Notes: generated by a model not told the origin, from the letters alone. Positions 50,462 through 61,100 are shown, counted from the first letter of the stretch. The stretch: 64,000 nt of DNA from Photobacterium profundum (GCF_003026285.1 NZ_PYOD01000009.1:1-64000), one strand, 5' to 3'. Made by a program: numbers and translations.

Positions 50462-51973
50462 CTATTCCTCTGGCTTAACATCAAACCTGGCCATCATTCT
50501 CATATCCTCGTGTTCAAGATTATGACAATGAAATACCCACGGACCGGGGTAATCTCTGAATTTAATGAATACTTCAACCTCATCATTTGGGCCAAGAATA
50601 ATGGTATCCTTTCTCGCCATACCATCTCTTTCTTCTAAAGGCGGCCTTTTACCGTTACGGCTGATTACGCGCATTAATTCAAGATGAACATGGATTGGGT
50701 GCCACCAGCCACCAGATTTGTTAATAAAACGCCAGATAGCGGGTTGGTTCATCATAGGGCTTACCATTGGTCTCGATAGATCTGCCAACTTTCCGTTAAT
50801 CGTCCATGCACCTTGTTTTTTGTCAAACTCAAACTCACTGACTTTGGCACGTTTCAACTCTGCTTTAGAAATCGGTTCAAAAGGTCGTAAGCTATTGGGA
50901 ACAAGGCTGTTGTCTTCCACTTTTCCCCCTTCAACGATAAATTTGAGTAACCGTGGTCCTTTATTGGGCGTATCAGGTCGTAAGAAGTCACCTTTCGGGC
51001 CGCGTCCGTCTTCTTGTCGTAGCCTATTTTCAACAAAGATTGCAGTACCCGCCTCAAACTGAGAAAAGTCGAAAATAATCTCTCGACGCTCTGCCATTCC
51101 TAATAACATTGATTCTCGACCTCTTATAGGGGAAGAAAATAAACCACCGTCAGTCGCAATTAAGTCAAATGGATAGGTGTTTCGATCTTTATCAGTTATA
51201 AAGAGTTGATAAAATCTTGCGTTGGAACCATTTAAAAAACGGATTCGATATTTACGCCGTTGTACACGATGAAAAGGCTGAACCATACCGTTAACTAAAA
51301 ACTTATCCCCTAAAAAACCGTTATGATCGAAAGAGTTATAAAGTAATGAGCCATCACGTGCGAATTGTTTATCTTGAAATACAAGGGGTAAATCAAACTC
51401 ACCACTGGGTAATTGCAATCCGCTAGTATCATTTTCATCGCCAGTATCAAGCTCATCAAAAATAAGGAAAAAGCCAACAAGGCCACGGTAAACATTAGGT
51501 CCAGTAAAATCAAAAAAGTGATCGTGATACCAAAGTGTCGATGGGCGGTCAAAAGTATGTGCTTCACCTGTTGAGTATCCTGGATCTTCCATATCATAGC
51601 GATAGTCAAAGAAACCACCGTGTTCAAATACTGGATGAAAACCTAAGTTATCAATATTTTCCGGAAAACCATCAGAACGAGATTCAATATGCCCACCATG
51701 AAAATGGACCGTGGTATGTGTTAAACCAAACCCTTTATGGTCTATTGGTAACTGATTATTAAAACGCACACAAATAGGTTGTTTATCTACCCCCATTTTT
51801 ACCATAAATGTCGGGCCTAGAGCTGTTGCGGTAATAGAGTCAACATTTGTATCTCGATAGCGCCATATCGATGTTTCAGGTAGATCACGGTGCATCTTTA
51901 TCATTGCCTGCTCTTCAATAATCTCAAAATGCTTTGCATTGGCAGGTACATCTAATTGGTGTTGATTACCCAC
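50462..51973 (-). CDS. Multicopper oxidase (CotA/bilirubin oxidase type), separated from its signal peptide by a frameshift
   Basis: The enzyme body holds all four copper motifs: HFHGGH, WYHDH, HPIHVH and the HCHNLEHEDMRMM segment (type 1 copper, axial Met). It resembles CotA, bilirubin oxidase and phenoxazinone synthase-like oxidases, which couple substrate oxidation to oxygen reduction to water. Read alone it starts at GTG 51973 without a ribosome site. Removing one copy of a 5-nt tandem repeat just upstream (51984-51993) joins it to a Tat signal, giving 561 residues. As it stands, export and perhaps translation are lost. Confidence 0.85.
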   Translation of the reverse strand: MGNQHQLDVPANAKHFEIIEEQAMIKMHRDLPETSIWRYRDTNVDSITATALGPTFMVKMGVDKQPICVRFNNQLPIDHKGFGLTHTTVHFHGGHIESRSDGFPENIDNLGFHPVFEHGGFFDYRYDMEDPGYSTGEAHTFDRPSTLWYHDHFFDFTGPNVYRGLVGFFLIFDELDTGDENDTSGLQLPSGEFDLPLVFQDKQFARDGSLLYNSFDHNGFLGDKFLVNGMVQPFHRVQRRKYRIRFLNGSNARFYQLFITDKDRNTYPFDLIATDGGLFSSPIRGRESMLLGMAERREIIFDFSQFEAGTAIFVENRLRQEDGRGPKGDFLRPDTPNKGPRLLKFIVEGGKVEDNSLVPNSLRPFEPISKAELKRAKVSEFEFDKKQGAWTINGKLADLSRPMVSPMMNQPAIWRFINKSGGWWHPIHVHLELMRVISRNGKRPPLEERDGMARKDTIILGPNDEVEVFIKFRDYPGPWVFHCHNLEHEDMRMMARFDVKPEE

Positions 51974-51975
51974 AT

Positions 51976-52152
51976 CTATCGTCGGTAAGGTAAAGGCAGC
52001 GCATCTTTGAAGGGGGGTGTGGCTGGACTAGAAATATTATCATCGCCAGAAGATCCTTTACCTTTTGAGCCAAAATTATAATTGGTATAGAACAAAGTAA
52101 GTGTTCCTATACTCGAAATACCTATCTGTATCAGACGTCGTCTTGTTACCAT
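51976..52152 (-). pseudogene. Tat signal and N terminus of the multicopper oxidase, out of frame with the enzyme
   Basis: The 58-codon frame begins MVTRRRLIQIGISSIG, a twin-arginine signal, with GGAG six bases before the ATG at 52152. It continues to PPFKDALPLPYRR and stops. The plus strand has GGTAAGGTAA (51984-51993), two copies of GGTAA; with one copy the frame would read DALPLPTIDVGNQ and run on into the oxidase. This is either a recent slippage mutation, a reversible switch, or a sequence error. Confidence 0.7.
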
Positions 52153-52602
52153 GAAAATCTCCATCAAACATGTGTAAGAATAAAATGTGTTTATTTAATC
52201 CCTTACAAATCAACGTTTGCTGGCGGCATGTTGTTACAGATATTACTCATGAACATCGACAGTTATACAAGCTCTTTTTTATAGATGTCAGTGTAATAAA
52301 CACTCTGTAAAACGTATTTCTGAAGGCAATTTCACTACATGTATTGTTTTTAATTGCCCAAAAATCCTTTTATTCTTATCCAGAAAATATAACCAAACCG
52401 ATCAAACTATAGATTCAAATGCAATATTTTGCATCTAGCAATAGATCCATCTAGGTTCTTCTGAGTTCTGAGAATAAAACATCAACACTTAATCTCCCTA
52501 CCCTATATACACGCTGACAAATTAAATATATATTCAATAAAAATGAATTTATAACAAAAATGGAATGACTCATTTCCAAGCTGTATTAGGAAGGAAGTAA
52601 AC
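52153..52602. other. Divergent intergenic region before the NhaC gene
   Basis: 450 nt between the divergent oxidase and antiporter genes. No gene or recognised operator; the stretch next to 52603 contains AGGAAGGA as the ribosome site of nhaC. Confidence 0.5.
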
Positions 52603-54117
52603 ATGGAACAAACGGATGTAACCTCGCTAATCCCTATCATCATTACTTTGATACTTTCATTAAGTACACGAAACGTTGTAATAGGCTTATTTGGTGGCGT
52701 GTTAAGTGGTGTCGTTATGCTTAACGGCTTTAACCCCCTCGATACATTTGGGGTATTAGTAAAAGATCATTTAGTGCCTCAACTAACTGACAGCTATAAT
52801 GCTGGCGTACTAGTCTTACTTGTTTTCATTGGCGGGTTTGTAGCATTAATGGAGCAATCTGGCGGTGGTCATGCGTTTGCTCAAAAAGTTACACACTGGG
52901 TAAGTACGAAGTGTCGTGCGCAAATATCTTCATGGTTTGGTGGTATTTTTATCTTTTTCTCCGATCTCGGTACGCCACTGATTGTTGGTCCGGTTTTCCG
53001 CCCCTTATTTGATAAGTTAAAACTCTCACGTCAAAAATTAGCATTCATCATTGATTCAACCTCATCTCCTGTGGCTATTCTTATTCCCTTTATTGGTTGG
53101 GGTGTTTATATCATGGGGCTTATCCAAAAAGAGTTTACTGCCTTAAATGTTGATATAACCGATTGGGAAGCATTTGTTCGTGCAATTCCTTTTCAGTTCT
53201 ATGCATTTCTAGCCATTTTTATCGTCCCCTTAGTTGCCTTTAAGAAGCTTGATTTTGGTCCTATGGCTGAAGCAGAAGAAAAAGCACAACAAGGTATAAT
53301 TACAGGCGGAACGAAAGAATCGCTTACCGCTTTTACGCATAAAAATGCAAAGTCATCATTTGTATGGGCCCCATTATTGGTTATGGCTGTTGTGCTTATC
53401 AGTATGCTTGCACCATTAGGCTTCCCGTTTGAGAAAATTTCTGGATCTTCGTTTAGAGCTGCGCTATCTAGTGCCTATTTCTTTGCTGCGATTACGCTAG
53501 TTGGCTTGATGGCACTGTATAAAGTACGAAATTTCTCTGATGGTATTTCGGTTTATTTAAAAGGAATGGGAAATATGATGCAGGTCGCCATCATTCTTAT
53601 TCTTGCATGGACATTAAGCGGTGTAGGTAAAGATTTAGGAACAGCTGCATATATTGCAGAGCAAGCACAAACAGGATTTCCTCATTGGCTAGTACCCGCT
53701 GTGGCATTCTTGTTATCAGCAATAATTTCTTTTGCAACGGGCTCTTCTTGGGGCACATTTGCGATTATGATGCCTTTGGTGATTCCAACGGCTATTGCGA
53801 TTGATGCACCACTTTATGCTTGTATAGGGGCGGTTTTATCTGGCGGGTTGTTTGGTGATCACTGTTCTCCTATTTCAGAAACAACAATATTGTCTTCGAC
53901 AGGCTCTGGTTGTGATCAATTTGAACACTTTCGTACTCAGTTACCTTATGCACTTTTAAATGGTTTTGTTGCATTTTTCAGCTTTGTTATTGCAGGCATA
54001 ATGAATACCCCTGTAATTCTAATTGGCGCTTTGATTACTCAAGCTTGTTTAGTTTTTGCCTTAGCCAAAATTCATCAGCGTCATTTAAAAAATAAACACG
54101 TTATCGCGGCACTATAA
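52603..54117 (+). CDS. NhaC-family Na+/H+ antiporter
   Basis: A 504-residue inner-membrane carrier with about 11 helices. Signatures of the NhaC family: GIFIFFSDLGTPLIVGPVFR, IDSTSSPVAILIPFIGWGVY, SFATGSSWGTFAIMMPLVIP and LSGGLFGDHCSPISETTILS. Members exchange sodium for protons, or malate/lactate in some branches (MleN), so the substrate is not certain. Terminator follows at 54154; monocistronic. Confidence 0.9.
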   Translation: MEQTDVTSLIPIIITLILSLSTRNVVIGLFGGVLSGVVMLNGFNPLDTFGVLVKDHLVPQLTDSYNAGVLVLLVFIGGFVALMEQSGGGHAFAQKVTHWVSTKCRAQISSWFGGIFIFFSDLGTPLIVGPVFRPLFDKLKLSRQKLAFIIDSTSSPVAILIPFIGWGVYIMGLIQKEFTALNVDITDWEAFVRAIPFQFYAFLAIFIVPLVAFKKLDFGPMAEAEEKAQQGIITGGTKESLTAFTHKNAKSSFVWAPLLVMAVVLISMLAPLGFPFEKISGSSFRAALSSAYFFAAITLVGLMALYKVRNFSDGISVYLKGMGNMMQVAIILILAWTLSGVGKDLGTAAYIAEQAQTGFPHWLVPAVAFLLSAIISFATGSSWGTFAIMMPLVIPTAIAIDAPLYACIGAVLSGGLFGDHCSPISETTILSSTGSGCDQFEHFRTQLPYALLNGFVAFFSFVIAGIMNTPVILIGALITQACLVFALAKIHQRHLKNKHVIAAL

Positions 54118-54153
54118 CTATTCGTTGCCTCGCTCTAACATACACTGATATTA

Positions 54154-54183
54154 AAAAAGCCGCTAAATAATAGCGGCTTTTTT
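54154..54183 (+). terminator. Terminator after the NhaC gene
   Basis: Stem AAAAGCCGCTA/TAGCGGCTTTT around AATAA, ending in a T-run. Confidence 0.93.
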
Positions 54184-54280
54184 CTCACCTTAAAAAGAAG
54201 TGAGTTGTTTCTTCCTGAAACTATTAATTTTCTTCATTTCTATTTTTATTATTTACCAGGCTTACGCCATGGCATTAGCA

Positions 54281-55084
54281 CTAACGCTCTAAGTGCACCA
54301 GTCCCCACTTTTTAGCAATACGTTCGAAAAAACCCTGAGTCTTTTTTAACTCAACCCAGTGGTTGATATAATTTATCCATACTTGGTCATCACGTGGTAA
54401 CAACATCGCAATGGGTGTTGGTCTACGCATTCCTTTCACATCTGCAATTTTGAGTTGAGAGAACTTACGCGTTATTGTTGCCGCTTCAACGTTAGACGTC
54501 ACAATAACGGTTGCTCTATTCGCTAAGAGCTCTTGATAGTCTCGAACCTCTGAATCAATCACATCATGTTTTGCTTTAGGAAAAAATTCTTTAACCATGC
54601 TTTCTTGTACTGTGCCTAGTGAAGAGGCAACAGTTACTGAAACATTATTGAAGTCATTCCATTTCTTAAAACGCGTCATATTCTTTTCTTGGATAACAGG
54701 AACAAATGCCAAGTAAAAATAGGGCTGACTATACCCTGCAACTCTGGCACGGTGCATATTCAGCGAGGCACTGCCCGTCATGTCATATTTATCTGTCACT
54801 ACACCATTAACGAGATTTTTCCATTCTGCAGCCACATACTCAACCGTAACTCCAAGATCTTTAGCCAGCTCGGTTGTAATATCTATATCGTAGCCTTTAT
54901 AGAAATTTGTTGCGGGATCTCGGATAGTCATCGGGTTCCAATCCCCCGTTGTCCCAACTTTTAATACACCACGATCGATGATTTGTTGTAGGCGACTTGA
55001 AGCAGCATCAACTTGTTGTGAAAGCATTAATCCTGGAATAGCGACCAGTAATGCACATACTTTACTGATGGACCAAGTCTTCAT
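54281..55084 (-). CDS. Periplasmic solute-binding protein (PheC/cyclohexadienyl dehydratase-like)
   Basis: A 267-residue type II solute-binding fold protein with a signal peptide (VCALLVAIPGLMLSQQVDA). The opening LQQIIDRGVLKVGTTGDWNP and the segment GYDIDITTELAKDLGVTVEY resemble the cyclohexadienyl dehydratase PheC and amino-acid binding proteins. It has no adjacent ABC permease, which favours an orphan receptor or an enzyme over a transport subunit, but this is inference. The start at 55084 follows GAGGTGATC; the 13 upstream codons are ignored. Confidence 0.75.
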   Translation of the reverse strand: MKTWSISKVCALLVAIPGLMLSQQVDAASSRLQQIIDRGVLKVGTTGDWNPMTIRDPATNFYKGYDIDITTELAKDLGVTVEYVAAEWKNLVNGVVTDKYDMTGSASLNMHRARVAGYSQPYFYLAFVPVIQEKNMTRFKKWNDFNNVSVTVASSLGTVQESMVKEFFPKAKHDVIDSEVRDYQELLANRATVIVTSNVEAATITRKFSQLKIADVKGMRRPTPIAMLLPRDDQVWINYINHWVELKKTQGFFERIAKKWGLVHLER

Positions 55085-55408
55085 GATCACCTCATAATTT
55101 ATATTGATGATGTTGAAACACACAAAATAAACATAGCAGTAAAATGTGATCTGAAAGGCAAAAAAATGCTCAATAGTATGCTAGATGGCTCTATTTTTCA
55201 TTTATCTTAAAAGTAAGAATTTTTAGGCATTATTCTCAAGAATGAGTCATCAAAATGAGCTATCTGATCAGATAAGCTGACATTTAATTGCATTAGCTAC
55301 CGTTATAATTTGGAATCACAAAAGATTAAAACAAAAAATCCCACACTTGCTTATTTATCGGAATAAGAAAGTATGGGCGGTATTAAATTGAACTATCGTG
55401 TTCGCTAA
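55085..55408. other. Intergenic region with a terminator
   Basis: 324 nt between two minus-strand genes. The terminator of the lipoprotein gene is at 55334-55377; the remainder is AT-rich and probably carries the promoter of the solute-binding protein gene. Confidence 0.5.
55334..55377 (-). terminator. Terminator of the glycine-zipper lipoprotein gene
   Basis: On the minus strand CCCATACTTTCTTATT pairs imperfectly with AATAAGCAAGTGTGGG and is followed by ATTTTTT. Confidence 0.8.
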
Positions 55409-55807
55409 TTAATCTTCACGCTTATCTAAAACGGTATAACCTTTTTTCTCTAAACAATTACGAACGACGTAATCTGCATCATTCAAATCTTTACTTCGAC
55501 CAGCAAGACCACCACTTACGGCACCTGTTGCACCACCAAGAGCAGCTCCTTTAGCAGCACCTTCACCAGTCGCAGCTCCTGCTACCGCACCTAAGCCAAC
55601 CCCTAACAAAGCACCATTACGTCGGGCTGCAACTTTGCTACCTGTCGCTTCATCTGCAAAACCAAGGCACTCTTGATATGCCTTATCATAATTCTCATCT
55701 TTATCCATCACTACGGGTTGTGTGTTATACGATAAAGCGCCATGACCAGAGCACCCCATTAAACCGAGAGAAATAACTATTGTTGCTGCAATCGTTAGCT
55801 TTTTCAT
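55409..55807 (-). CDS. Glycine-zipper lipoprotein (132 residues)
   Basis: A signal peptide with lipobox LMGC (Cys19) marks a lipoprotein. A central glycine/alanine-rich block (GALLGVGLGAVAGAATGEGA, then AKGAALGGATGAVSGG) forms a glycine zipper of the kind that packs in membranes, and two cysteines (CLGF, NCLEK) flank it. Similar short lipoproteins are common in vibrios and often named glycine zipper family. Function is unknown. Single-gene unit. Confidence 0.82.
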   Translation of the reverse strand: MKKLTIAATIVISLGLMGCSGHGALSYNTQPVVMDKDENYDKAYQECLGFADEATGSKVAARRNGALLGVGLGAVAGAATGEGAAKGAALGGATGAVSGGLAGRSKDLNDADYVVRNCLEKKGYTVLDKRED

Positions 55808-55990
55808 ATCGTATAAACCTTATGTTGAGCGGATAAGTTGATTAGAGAATCTCCATGTCTCGCTGCCAATATTCATTGCAAACATTGACGTCCTTGGTAT
55901 GACGGTAATTTAACCAACTGCAGCATTTCTAGCTAATCACTAGTTCTTAACCAATTGATAAGCGTTGCTTATGACTCAGTGCTTTTATAT

Positions 55991-56037
55991 AAAAAAAAGC
56001 CCATTATCTCTTTACTAACAGCAAGAGATGATGAGCC
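55991..56037 (-). terminator. Terminator of the TetR gene
   Basis: On the minus strand GGCTCATCATCTCTT pairs with AAGAGATAATGGGC (two mismatches) and is followed by TTTTTTTT. Confidence 0.8.
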
Positions 56038-56081
56038 TTAACATTTACTACACAGTTAACACGAATAACGAAATTGAAAAT

Positions 56082-56702
56082 CTATGCTTTAACTTCATAG
56101 CCAGCTAAGAAAAGATCTACACAGCTATTCAAATAAGTTCTACGATCTTCTTCTGTTTCTTCATTATCCTCACCTAAGTAAGACCAATAAACGATTCTTC
56201 CATGCCACATAAGTAATAACTGCATCGCAGCTTCATGAACTGGTATAGGCACATTCAGTACACCTTTATCAATAAAGTATTGAATATAATCAGCCAACAT
56301 ATCGGCTGTCGCTTTAGGCCCAGCGCTAAGATATACCTTCGCGAGTTGTGGGTGACTATCTCGTTGGCTAATAGCCGTTTTGTACGTATGCTGGGCTTCT
56401 TTCGTTAATAACATGCTTTGAAAAGAAAAAGCAAAATCACACAAAACTTCACGAATCGGTCTTGGGTCATCTACCAACCTTCCATCTAACTGATTCTCTG
56501 AACATTTTGCTTTTATGCACGTCTCAAAAAGCTCATCTTTCGTTTTAAAGTGTGAATACACTGTTTGCTTCGATACTTGCGCTTTAACGGCTATCGCATC
56601 CATGCTGATCGCATAGCCTTGCTCACAGAACAACTCTCCTGCCGCTTGTAAAATTTGTTGTCGTTTTTGCTCACTTCTTGGACTCAACACTACGGTCACC
56701 AT
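56082..56702 (-). CDS. TetR-family regulator of the RND efflux operon
   Basis: A 206-residue TetR/AcrR regulator. N-terminal helix-turn-helix with RQQILQAAGELFCEQGYAIS, then MDAIAVKAQVSKQTVYSHFK; the C-terminal ligand domain (VYLSAGPKATADMLADYIQY) is of the TetR_C type common among efflux regulators. It is divergent from an RND pump and three palindromic sites lie in the 189-nt gap. It probably represses both directions and is released by a pump substrate. Confidence 0.9.
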   Translation of the reverse strand: MVTVVLSPRSEQKRQQILQAAGELFCEQGYAISMDAIAVKAQVSKQTVYSHFKTKDELFETCIKAKCSENQLDGRLVDDPRPIREVLCDFAFSFQSMLLTKEAQHTYKTAISQRDSHPQLAKVYLSAGPKATADMLADYIQYFIDKGVLNVPIPVHEAAMQLLLMWHGRIVYWSYLGEDNEETEEDRRTYLNSCVDLFLAGYEVKA

Positions 56703-56739
56703 TAATAAAACAATTTATTATCACTTTTGGCACAATCAA

Positions 56740-56860
56740 ACTGGACAGTCTAGTTCCGATCGTATATTTTTTAATCATGTGGACTGAGAAGTCTAGTTTG
56801 ATTCAAGTGCTCTATGATCGAAACCTGAATTAAATATGTATATAGACTAGACCGTCTAGT
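56740..56860. promoter_or_regulatory. Three candidate TetR operators
   Basis: The site at 56846-56860, ACTAGACCGTCTAGT, is a perfect 7-1-7 palindrome 31 nt before the efflux start. A second, ACTGGACAGTCTAGT (56740-56754), has one half-site mismatch, and a third, ACTGAGAAGTCTAGT (56783-56797), keeps the right half GTCTAGT. The right half occurs exactly at 56748, 56791 and 56854. Confidence 0.65.
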
Positions 56861-56891
56861 TTTAGAGTAATCCCAATCAGGAAAAATTACC

Positions 56892-58121
56892 ATGCCACAG
56901 ATATCATCGCGATATACATTACACGTACTGATACTTGCAGCATTACTTGGTGGCTGTAATAGTTCGAGCTCTGAGCCAGAAGTACAAGCAGAGCAATTAC
57001 ATATAGCCAGTGTTAATGCGATGACTTTAACACCATCTGATCATTACATGGTTACTCGTGAATACGTGGGCATTGTTCAGGCGGGTCAGCAATCCAACTT
57101 AGGTTTTGAACTCGGTGGAAAAATAGCGCAGATTTTTGTCGATGTCGGCGACAAAATTCAAGAAGGTGATCCGCTTATAGTTTTAGATACTCAGCTGCTA
57201 AAAACCTCTGCAGACCAGTTAACTGCACAGCAAGCGCAGATTACTGCCCAACTAGAATTGGTTAATGCAAACCTAAAACGTCAAAATACACTAAAGAAAA
57301 AAGGATTCAGTGCTGAATCTGAAATCGATAACTTGAACAGCCAACGTAATGCTTTACGGGCAAACTATCGTCAAATTGGGGCTACCTTGGCAGCGAATCG
57401 ATTACAACAAGAAAAATCAACGATTTATGCTCCTTATAGCGGAACCATCAGTGCACGTTACATTTCAAAAGGTGATGTAGTCAATACGGGGTCTCCTACC
57501 CTTACATTACTTGCAAGTAACCGAAAAGAGGCACATGTTGGCATTCCTGCTAAACAACTTCTTCGTGTTAACCAACTCTCTCAATCTTCTGCCACAAACA
57601 CTGAGAATACTGCGAATACAGATGGTAAGAAACAATGGGTTCTACGTATTGGTGATAAAACATACACCACTACGCTATTAAATCCTGGCGTCAGTGTAAA
57701 TCTGAACTCTCGCTCTATTACCCTGCGTTTCGAATTACCTGACTCTGTTACTGCTATCGATGGTGAGTTAGCGTATTTACAATTAGACGACAAACACGAT
57801 GACAATGGATATTGGGTGCCGCTTTCAGCGATGACCGATGGGCTTAGGGGCGTATGGAATGTGTATGTTCTCAGTGAAAAATCCGCAGATGAAAACAGTA
57901 CATTAGAAAGTTCGAAAAAAAAGCTTCGCGTTGAGCGACGTTCTGTACAAGTTTTATATGCAAATGGAAAACAAGCGTATATCAGCGGTGCAGTGAATGC
58001 AGGCGAAAAGTTAGTGTCTGATGGACTACACCGTTTAGTACCAGGACAAACTGTCGTTATATCAGAAATGAGCTGGCTGCCAAAAAAGCTGTCACTCCCA
58101 CTGATTGATAGCGAGGCCTAA
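56892..58121 (+). CDS. RND efflux periplasmic adaptor (membrane fusion) lipoprotein
   Basis: A 409-residue HlyD/AcrA-type adaptor. The signal peptide ends in lipobox LGGC (Cys22); lipoyl halves are GFELGGKIAQIFVDVGDKIQ EGD and IYAPYSGTISARYISKGDVV, flanking a coiled-coil hairpin (residues about 105-165). It bridges the RND pump to an outer-membrane channel, which is not encoded here. It ends 2 nt before the pump gene. Confidence 0.92.
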   Translation: MPQISSRYTLHVLILAALLGGCNSSSSEPEVQAEQLHIASVNAMTLTPSDHYMVTREYVGIVQAGQQSNLGFELGGKIAQIFVDVGDKIQEGDPLIVLDTQLLKTSADQLTAQQAQITAQLELVNANLKRQNTLKKKGFSAESEIDNLNSQRNALRANYRQIGATLAANRLQQEKSTIYAPYSGTISARYISKGDVVNTGSPTLTLLASNRKEAHVGIPAKQLLRVNQLSQSSATNTENTANTDGKKQWVLRIGDKTYTTTLLNPGVSVNLNSRSITLRFELPDSVTAIDGELAYLQLDDKHDDNGYWVPLSAMTDGLRGVWNVYVLSEKSADENSTLESSKKKLRVERRSVQVLYANGKQAYISGAVNAGEKLVSDGLHRLVPGQTVVISEMSWLPKKLSLPLIDSEA

Positions 58122-58123
58122 TA

Positions 58124-61100
58124 ATGAAATATATTCTTGGCAATACTCGGCTGCTTATTCTTGCTGTTGCATTACTGATTGTGAGTGGTCTTTCAGCATT
58201 AAGCGCACTACCCCGCGCTGAAGATCCTATCATCAAAAATAGAATTGGCAGTGTTGTTACACATTATCCCGGCGCAACAGCTGAGCGTGTAGAAGCATTG
58301 GTGACGGAGAAAATTGAAACCAGCTTACGCCAACTTGATGAAATAAAAACATTATCATCAGTATCTCGTCCTGGTATCTCGGTGATTACAATAGAGCTGA
58401 AAGATGAGATTATGGATTCTGACCCCGTTTGGTCGCGAGCGCGAGATCAGCTCTCAGATGTTGTTCCGGTACTGCCTCAAGGTACTTCGGCCCCTGATTT
58501 AGATACCGATCATGCTTATGCCTTTACCATTATTACTGCACTCACTTGGCAAGGTAATACTGAACCCGATCTTTTAACTTTACGACGCTATGGTATTGAA
58601 TTAGGTAACCGCTTACGCACGCTTAGCGGCACAGAGTTTGTCGATGAATACGGTTTACCGGATGAAGAAATTCTTGTTAGCATGGATCCTATTGTCGCAA
58701 GTGCATTAGGTCGTTCAGCAATATCAATTGCTGAAGCAATCAACGGGGCTGACGCAAAAAACTCAGCAGGAGAATTGGTAAATAGCAGTAACAGATTCGC
58801 ACTAGAAGTTTCTGACTCTCTCGATTCCTTGGATCGTATTCGCCGTGTGCCAGTAGCAATTGATGATAGCGGACATGTTATTCGCTTAGAAGATATTGCC
58901 GATGTAGAGCGTCGCCAAGCCTCTCCTCCCGCAGAGATGGCTATCGTCCAAGGTCAGCCAGCGGTTATTATCGCAACACGTATGCAACCACATTTACGCG
59001 TTGATCTCTGGTCTAATCGTGTGCATACCTTCTTAGATTCTTTCCAGCAAGAGCTACCCAGCAACGTTAAAGTTAATATCCTGTTTGAACAACAAAGTTA
59101 TACAGAAACCCGTTTATCAGATCTGTCTCAAAGTCTATTAATCGGTTTCACGATCATATTAATTGTTTTGCTTCTAACGTTAGGTGTTCGTTCAGCCATT
59201 ATTGTCGCTCTTTCATTACCACTAACGAGCTTACTCACCTTAGCAATGATGAAGTTTACAGGGCTCCCCATCAATCAAATGTCGGTAACAGGTCTAATTG
59301 TTGCCCTTGGTATTATGGTCGATAATGCGATTGTGATGGTCGATACTATTCAGCATTATCGTCAGCAAGGTATCGAGAAACTAGACGCTGCAATGAAAGC
59401 ATTAAATCATTTATGGGTGCCACTGCTTGGTTCAACCTTAACCACTATTTTAGCTTTCGCCCCTATTATTTTAATGCCGGGGCCAGCAGGCGAGTTTGTT
59501 GGCGCAATTGCGATTACCGTATCATTCTCGCTAGTGGGTTCTTATATTGTCTCTCACACTATTGTGGCAGGGTTTGCATCACGTTGGTTACCATCTGGAG
59601 AAAATAGCCACCACTGGTATCACACAGGTATAACCCTTCCAAAGTTAAGCAATGGATTTGAAAAAAGTGTTCGCATTGCGATTAAACATCCACTAATCAC
59701 TGCATTGTTAGTATGTGTTTTACCGCTTACTGGCTTTTGGAGTGCCTCACAATTAACGGAGCAATTTTTTCCACCGTCAGACCGTGATATGTTTGAAATT
59801 AAATTGTATTTACCCCCACAAGCGAGCATTTTTGCCACAGCAGAAGCAACAAAATCGGTTGATCATATTCTGGCGCAATATGACGACATCGAAAATGTTA
59901 ACTGGCTTGTTGGTGGCAACTTCCCTTCGTTCTATTACAACATGGCTGCACGTGAGAAAGGCGCAGCCTATTTCGCGCAGGCCATGGTAAAAGCGAAAGA
60001 TTTTTCAGCCGCTAATGCAATGATTCCTGACTTACAAACAAAATTAGATATAGAACTACCTCAAGCACAAATCTTAGTAAGAAAACTAGAGCAAGGCCCT
60101 CCGTTTAATGCGCCACTCGAGGTGCGCTTATACGGTGCTAATCTCGACACATTAAAATCAATTGGTGAAGATATTCGCCTGATTATGACAGAAACGCCCT
60201 ATGTCACTCACACCCGTGAAACCCTGCAGCCCGGTACACCCAAAGTTTGGGTAAACGTAAATGAAGAAGCAAGCCAATTAAGTGGCTTAACATTGAGTAA
60301 ATTCGCTAATTTACTGCAAGCCTCTTTAACAGGTAAAGTAAGTGGAAATATAATTGAAGCATCTGAATCAATTCCAATAAGAGTCCGTGTTAAAGATGAA
60401 AACCGTGAGAATATGTCTCACCTCAGTAACCTTCGTTTACCCGTTATCTCTGAAGATGTGTTTACTGGGTTGCCCGTTTCCGCCCTTGCAGAGCTTTCTT
60501 TAACACCAAGTAGAGGCGCAATACCACGCCGTAACGGCCAGCGGGTGAATGTTATTGAAGGTTACATTCGTGCAGGGGTGCTACCGCAAACCGCACTTGA
60601 CCATTTTCAAGCCAATATCAGCGAATATCAAAAAACAATTCCAGCAGGTTATCGAATCGAATTGGGCGGCGAATCAGCAGAACGAAATGAATCTGTCAGT
60701 AACTTGTTGGCTAACTTATCAATGGTCGTGACACTACTTGTTATGGTGGTTGTGATTTCGTTTAACTCATTTCGTTTAAGCCTGATTATCTTTACTGTTG
60801 GGTTACTTGCCGCTGGGCTAGGCCTGTTATCTGTCTGGTCATTCAGCTATCCCTTTGGGTTTACCGTTATTATTGGCTTACTTGGTTTAGTCGGCCTTGC
60901 CATTAATGCCGCTATCGTCATCTTGGCTGAACTTAAAGCCGATAAAGATGCAATAAACGGTGATAGCAACGCAATTCTTGCAGCAGTAATGAGCTGTACG
61001 CGTCATATAACCTCTACAACGATCACAACGATTGGTGGGTTTATGCCGTTAATCTTAGCGGGTGGTGGCTTCTGGCCGCCGTTTGCGGTCGCGATTGCTG

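Noticed and set aside
50462..51973. Reading the multicopper oxidase as a cytoplasmic enzyme starting at GTG
   Set aside because: No ribosome site, and a Tat signal lies directly upstream out of frame by a 5-nt repeat.
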